From positions 74,860,028 to 74,924,027 of the forward strand of contig NC_088295.1 in the NCBI RefSeq assembly GCF_032854445.1: 64,000 nucleotides of DNA, read 5' to 3'. Shown here one piece after another: positions 46,530 to 64,000 of this stretch (position 1 is the stretch's first letter; each line of letters opens with the position of its first letter). The DNA comes from Liolophura sinensis (Eukaryota; Mollusca; Polyplacophora; Chitonida; Chitonidae). A model generated the notes under the pieces. The model did no database searches, had not been told where the DNA came from, and saw only the letters and a program-made list of their open reading frames with translations. Both the position numbers and the translations under genes were made by a program.

Positions 46530-48116
46530 TACAATTAATTCACACACAAAACAACTTTTTTGAAAATATACACAGTAATTTTTCTTTTTATTTTCAGGCA
46601 AATATTTAAACAATCAGTTTCAAAGATGTTTCTAATGCTTTATTACTTTTCCGAAAGCTATCCATTCATGCAACAGAAGTCGTGAAACGTTTTCTATATA
46701 AAGAATATATTTATCACAGTAAAGATTGAAATTCTGATTGAACTGGCAAATAAAGAAAGTGTCCTCTGTACTTATAAAAAAAAACAAAAAACAAATTAAC
46801 AAATTAAGCAAACATTCAACTATTAGAGTAAAACACCATCAAGGCCATATTAAGCGTTTTAAGACAAGAAAGGGTAAACAAAACTCATTTTCTCACAAAA
46901 CCACCACAAATTCCTCCACTGCTCCAAACCACTGCTGTTTGACTTGTCAGACCACCTGGATCTTTCTTAACCTTATCAGCATGATAATTTAGTTAAACCT
47001 ACACTATGTATACAAGTCACAGACTAGTTTACTAATCTAATTCAGTGCCACTTACTATAAGATTGGAAAATTGAACAAGTAACATTTTCATACTAGAGCA
47101 AATACTTACATCTTTGAGGTTACATGTGTTTTATCTGGGACACCTCAATCATATAGGGTTTGTTTCTGTGATTTTGCAATCTCACTAGCGTCAAATTCAG
47201 CATGAAGTAATCCCACTCTGCACTGTTTTGTGGCTAAATAAGTCAGAAGTAACAGTCTCAGCCCAAAAGCTGTCAGTCAAATCAATTTCTTAATCCCTTC
47301 TTTTGTCAAGTTAAATCATTCCCTCATCAGAGTAATGAATAAAGGATTTTGATTGCTAAGGTTTGACCTCTCAATCCGAGGAGCTACTTTATTCAAGGTG
47401 GAAAAAAACATAAAAATTATATAAAGTTCAGACGAACAAATGCAAAAAATTAGCTATTAGTATTATTATTAGTAATTAGCAAAAAACCTATTTTCGCATT
47501 TGGGACCACCTCTGGGCATATATTATCTTTGCGTAATGAAAAGGATGTAACACATTTGCACTACAATTTGGTTTTTCAGCTAACAAATATGTTTGATGTT
47601 AATCATATGTATACTTCCAATTTATCTATAAATATTATCATAATTTAGATTCAATGCATGTGTCTGGATATACACCAAAGATTTCCATTCAAAATAATTT
47701 ATCAGACATGCATCACATCCTTATTTAGAGCATTAGTATGCAAAGAGGATATATGCAAAGATCATAAGAGGTGGTTCCAAATACCCATTATTACGCAAAG
47801 ATAAAGCAATATTTTCATATATCCTTTCTTCATACTCGCCATGATATGGCTGCAAAATTACCGATGTGGCGTTAAGTCATAATCATTCATTCCTGTCTTC
47901 AAGAAAGAAAAAATGGAAATACATATTACAGGCCATATTTGCCAATAAGTTTTCATGCTGTTTCATCTGCTTTTGGAATAATTTTTATGTTTCCTTCTCT
48001 TTTAAGTGACAAGGGATAGGGAGGGTTTTTTTTGTATCATTTTGGTTACATTGTGCCTCCTTCACAACAGCTGATCTTAAACTAAGTGCTTATTCGGGTA
48101 TGCAAGTTGTTGGCTA

Positions 48117-48122
48117 TTTATT
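48117..48122 (-). terminator. Candidate CDK2 poly(A) signal
   Basis: AATAAA on the minus strand, the most upstream hexamer that I found after the CDK2 stop codon. Other candidates lie at 46639 and 46587. Which one is used cannot be told from sequence. Confidence 0.35.
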
Positions 48123-48810
48123 TGATATAATTTTAGCCGCCTTGACATCACATATATGGAGCTGCTCACTTTGTTCACCCTGTGCCTAAGCTTTAATGAT
48201 GTGAAAACCATTAACGTAATTCTTGACTTGCTTATATGAAAGAGATTCTGTCTTATTGAGCACCTTCAAAACTTTCCCACAGTCTTACACAACAAACTCT
48301 ATCTGACTTGGCGTAACAATTGCACCTCAATATACACGTATATAAATAGGTTCCTAAACAGATTACTCATTTAATCATCAAGATCTAATTGTATTTGAAA
48401 GGTTTTGTTTAACTAGAAGCAGAAAAAAAGGGCATTAAAATTGCCAGAAAAAAAAAAGACACAAACAACAACCAATATCTACAATATTTAAATAGATAAT
48501 ACCACAAACGAAACTAAAGAACTAAGTAACATATCAAAATTAACAATGTAATAGTCAACTTCTGCTTGTGTAAACAACGTGTTCTGAAATGAGACGATTA
48601 CAGTGTGCTTGCTCGGCTATTTTGAAGAGATTTAAAATATAGATAGGCAAAATCTTTCGGAGGATTAATTCCAATGGCAAAAAATAGAAGGTATGGAAGT
48701 ACACATTATACATTAAATTACACTCATGCCACATAAGGACTAAGAACAACCCTCCAACAGCAGCACACCAAGGACTACTGTAAATCTTTAACCTTTTCAA
48801 TGACAAGCAA

Positions 48811-49001
48811 TTTTTGTACAGAAATTTATGCCTACAATTATGAAAATGATGCTAAAAGTGTGGGGTTTTTTTTTGTCACTAAAAATGCAAGCTTCATTGA
48901 ACTGTGTAAATTACTACTCTACACCCCCATACTTATCTCAGACCGTTTCAAAAATATTTGTCGCAGTGGCAGTTGAAAAGGTTGAAGAATCTGGGTGGTA
49001 T
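48811..49001 (+). repeat. Dispersed repeat, copy 2
   Basis: Collinear with 18191-18370 in the PCBP intron; shared blocks include GAAATTTATGC, ATGCAAGCTT, GTGTAAATTA and TTGAAAAGGTTGAAGAATCT. It lies in the CDK2 downstream region. Confidence 0.65.
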
Positions 49002-49524
49002 GCAGTGTGGTATCTATCTTCATAATGGTACTGGATCATTCTCAAGTCCGTGTTTACTTACCACACTCAAACTATATCTAGCAAATCCCAACTACAATAA
49101 ACTTTCAACTTTAGCACAGAGAGCTAGAGACTGAGTAGCACATCAATTCACTGTCAGCAATGCATGGATGCATAGCTGTTACTATTTTTTAACAATGTGA
49201 AATGTTGAACTGGTGAAAAACGATAATCTAACATAGATTTAAAAAAAAACTATTATTTACCATGTGACAGGATTGCATGCAGTCATGGTAAATGTAAAAC
49301 CAAGTTAAAAATCTATGAAAAATCCAAAAGGATTCAGTGAATGCAATTAAATTTAAAATAGAACCCATTAAAAGTTTTAATGTTTAAGTGTAATGTTGCA
49401 CACTGGTTAAATCATGAACTGTGGAATCACGAAATGGTTTGCATAGTGAAATGCAGAGATACTACATAAGATATATGTCTACACTGGTAGCTTGTGCATA
49501 GTTCAGCAGTCTGTATCCTGTCGT

Positions 49525-62991
<13,467 letters not shown>

Positions 62992-63200
62992 ACTTTAGAC
63001 TGAATTTCCCCTTCAATAATTAAGCCATCGGTAGACTGAGATTGGCATCTTTCAGGAAACAAAGGTGCTGAAATTACAATACCGATCCACTATTCATTTC
63101 CAGGTTGACCGCAGACAGTTGGGCTTTCCCGCGCGCGCCCCACTATTCCTACCACACTTCACCAAAGAGCTCCAAGGCTTTGTTATCAAGTCTAGGGGAG
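62992..63200 (-). promoter_or_regulatory. CDK2: CDK2 5' UTR and proximal promoter
   Basis: About 200 bp upstream of the ATG including the only CpG-dense patch nearby (63119-63141). It holds an E2F-type site and a CCAAT motif on the minus strand (63041-63045). No TATA box at a convincing place. The transcription start is not determined. Confidence 0.55.
63125..63132 (+). promoter_or_regulatory. E2F-type site TTTCCCGC
   Basis: Perfect match to the E2F consensus TTTSSCGC, 134 bp upstream of the CDK2 ATG and followed by GCGCGCC. E2F/Rb control is known for many G1/S genes; direct use here is inferred. Confidence 0.6.
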
Positions 63201-63845
63201 ACCACCCTCACCAACATTTTAAATTTTAACATTACCAGAAAGTGAAATATCCAGGTTCCCAGTTTTAGGAAAAAATGCTTATGATAATGTTTAATAAAAA
63301 ATGGGGAAAAAAGTTGAATATCGTCAAAAAAAAAAAAAAAAGAGCCAACTTTTATTTTTTTTTTAACTATGGGAGACTAAATAGCCTATTGCAAAGTATA
63401 GAAAGTATATCTTTTATGGGAATGGATGTGTCCATCATATCCAATGTACTGGCCACCATCCCTTCTCGTGACGTGAACGCAATTCTGACCTCATGACGTC
63501 GCAGAAAAATTGAACCTCTGTAACCAATGTGGGGGACATCCTGTTGACCTACTAGTACTTGCAACAATGTTGCTTATGGTTAGTCAATTGCGTGTTCTTG
63601 ACTGACAGTTCGGAAACGTCTATGGTAAGTATGTAAAAAACATGAATGATGTGTTAAACAATTTGTACTGTAACAAATTTGGCTTATATGTCGGCCAACA
63701 GGCCCGCATTACATGTACAAGTATGTTAACTTCCAAAAGTATCTGAACAGCAATAAATAATCTTGAAAATGTCATGAAATGTTCAGCCAATGTGGCAGAC
63801 ATCAGTTATAAAACTTGGTTCATAAGTGCATGGGTCTGCTGCCAT
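63201..63845. other. Region upstream of CDK2, no gene proven
   Basis: Contains poly-A and poly-T runs (63326-63364), a near-perfect CRE motif TGACGTCG at 63494-63501 and a perfect 5' splice-site-like ATG|GTAAGT at 63622-63630. No protein-coding segment is recognisable. Confidence 0.45.
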
Positions 63846-63943
63846 TAAGCCCGGTTTCCTCCCACCATAATGCTGGCTGCCATAGTATAGGTGAAATATT
63901 CTTGAGTACGGTGTAATACACCAATGAAATAAATAAATAAATA
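63846..63943 (+). repeat. SINE 3' part, 5'-truncated
   Basis: CCCGGTTTCCTCCCACCATA, ATGCTGGCTGCC, GGTGAAATATTCTTGAGTAC, GGTGTAATACACCAATGAAA and an AATAAATAAAT end: body end and tail of the common SINE, plus orientation. Confidence 0.88.
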
Positions 63944-64000
63944 TTGTGTTTAAGTTCAGTTTTAAGTCTTTTTTTTTCAAGATAGGCCTTCATATTGAAG
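63944..64000. other. Window end, nothing recognised
   Basis: Short AT-rich flank after a SINE tail. Confidence 0.5.

Larger units (their letters stand above)
46530..49524 (-). other. CDK2 downstream region / likely 3' UTR
   Basis: AT-rich sequence after the CDK2 stop. AATAAA hexamers on the minus strand occur at 48117-48122, 46639-46644 and 46587-46592, so the 3' UTR could be from 1.4 to 2.9 kb long. A dispersed repeat lies at 48811-49001. No other gene seen. Confidence 0.5.

Noticed and set aside
63275-63496. Plus-strand open frame rich in lysine and phenylalanine
   Set aside because: Created by the poly-A and poly-T runs at 63326-63364.

Overview
This window is intron-rich animal nuclear DNA. 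The two recognisable genes, the exon/intron layout, the tRNA-like SINEs with a shared 3' tail and the MITE-like elements suggest an invertebrate, most likely a mollusc or another lophotrochozoan. The lineage call is inference; the sequence alone does not name a species.

Left part (1-23.3 kb, plus strand): the 3' two thirds of a poly(rC)-binding protein gene (PCBP / hnRNP E / mushroom-body-expressed family). Its start and the first half of KH1 lie upstream of the window. Eight internal exons were traced with consistent reading phase: second half of KH1, KH2 in two exons, a linker in three exons (one only 48 nt), and KH3 in two exons. Two alternative terminal exons follow (20700-20775 and 23001-23250). 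Both fit the same splice phase and give different C-termini. The introns carry SINE fragments, a short palindromic MITE, a 22-bp minisatellite with higher-order structure and AT microsatellites.

Middle part (about 23.4-46.6 kb): intergenic DNA with no host gene that I can support. It holds several copies of one SINE family (28.98, 36.92, 37.38, 46.26 kb), a second tRNA-derived SINE (34.33 kb), a 28-bp minisatellite (30.5 kb), a fold-back element (27.9 kb), a MITE with perfect 23-bp inverted repeats (42.65 kb) and a decayed reverse transcriptase of a retroelement (41.5-42.4 kb, minus strand).

Right part (about 46.6-63.2 kb, minus strand): a complete cyclin-dependent kinase 2 gene in eight exons, 300 codons plus stop. 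PSTAIRE, HRD, DFG, T14, Y15 and T160 all fall at the same numbers as in human CDK2. Upstream is a short GC-rich patch with a perfect E2F-type site and a CCAAT motif, which fits a cell-cycle-controlled promoter.

The two genes converge on about 26 kb of repeat-rich spacer. PCBP acts in RNA processing, stability and translation, and CDK2 in the G1/S transition; nothing here suggests that they work together. I found no operon, CRISPR, toxin, viral gene or other unusual multi-gene system. The most useful leads are the PCBP alternative 3' ends, the linker microexon, the CDK2 promoter site and the mobile elements.
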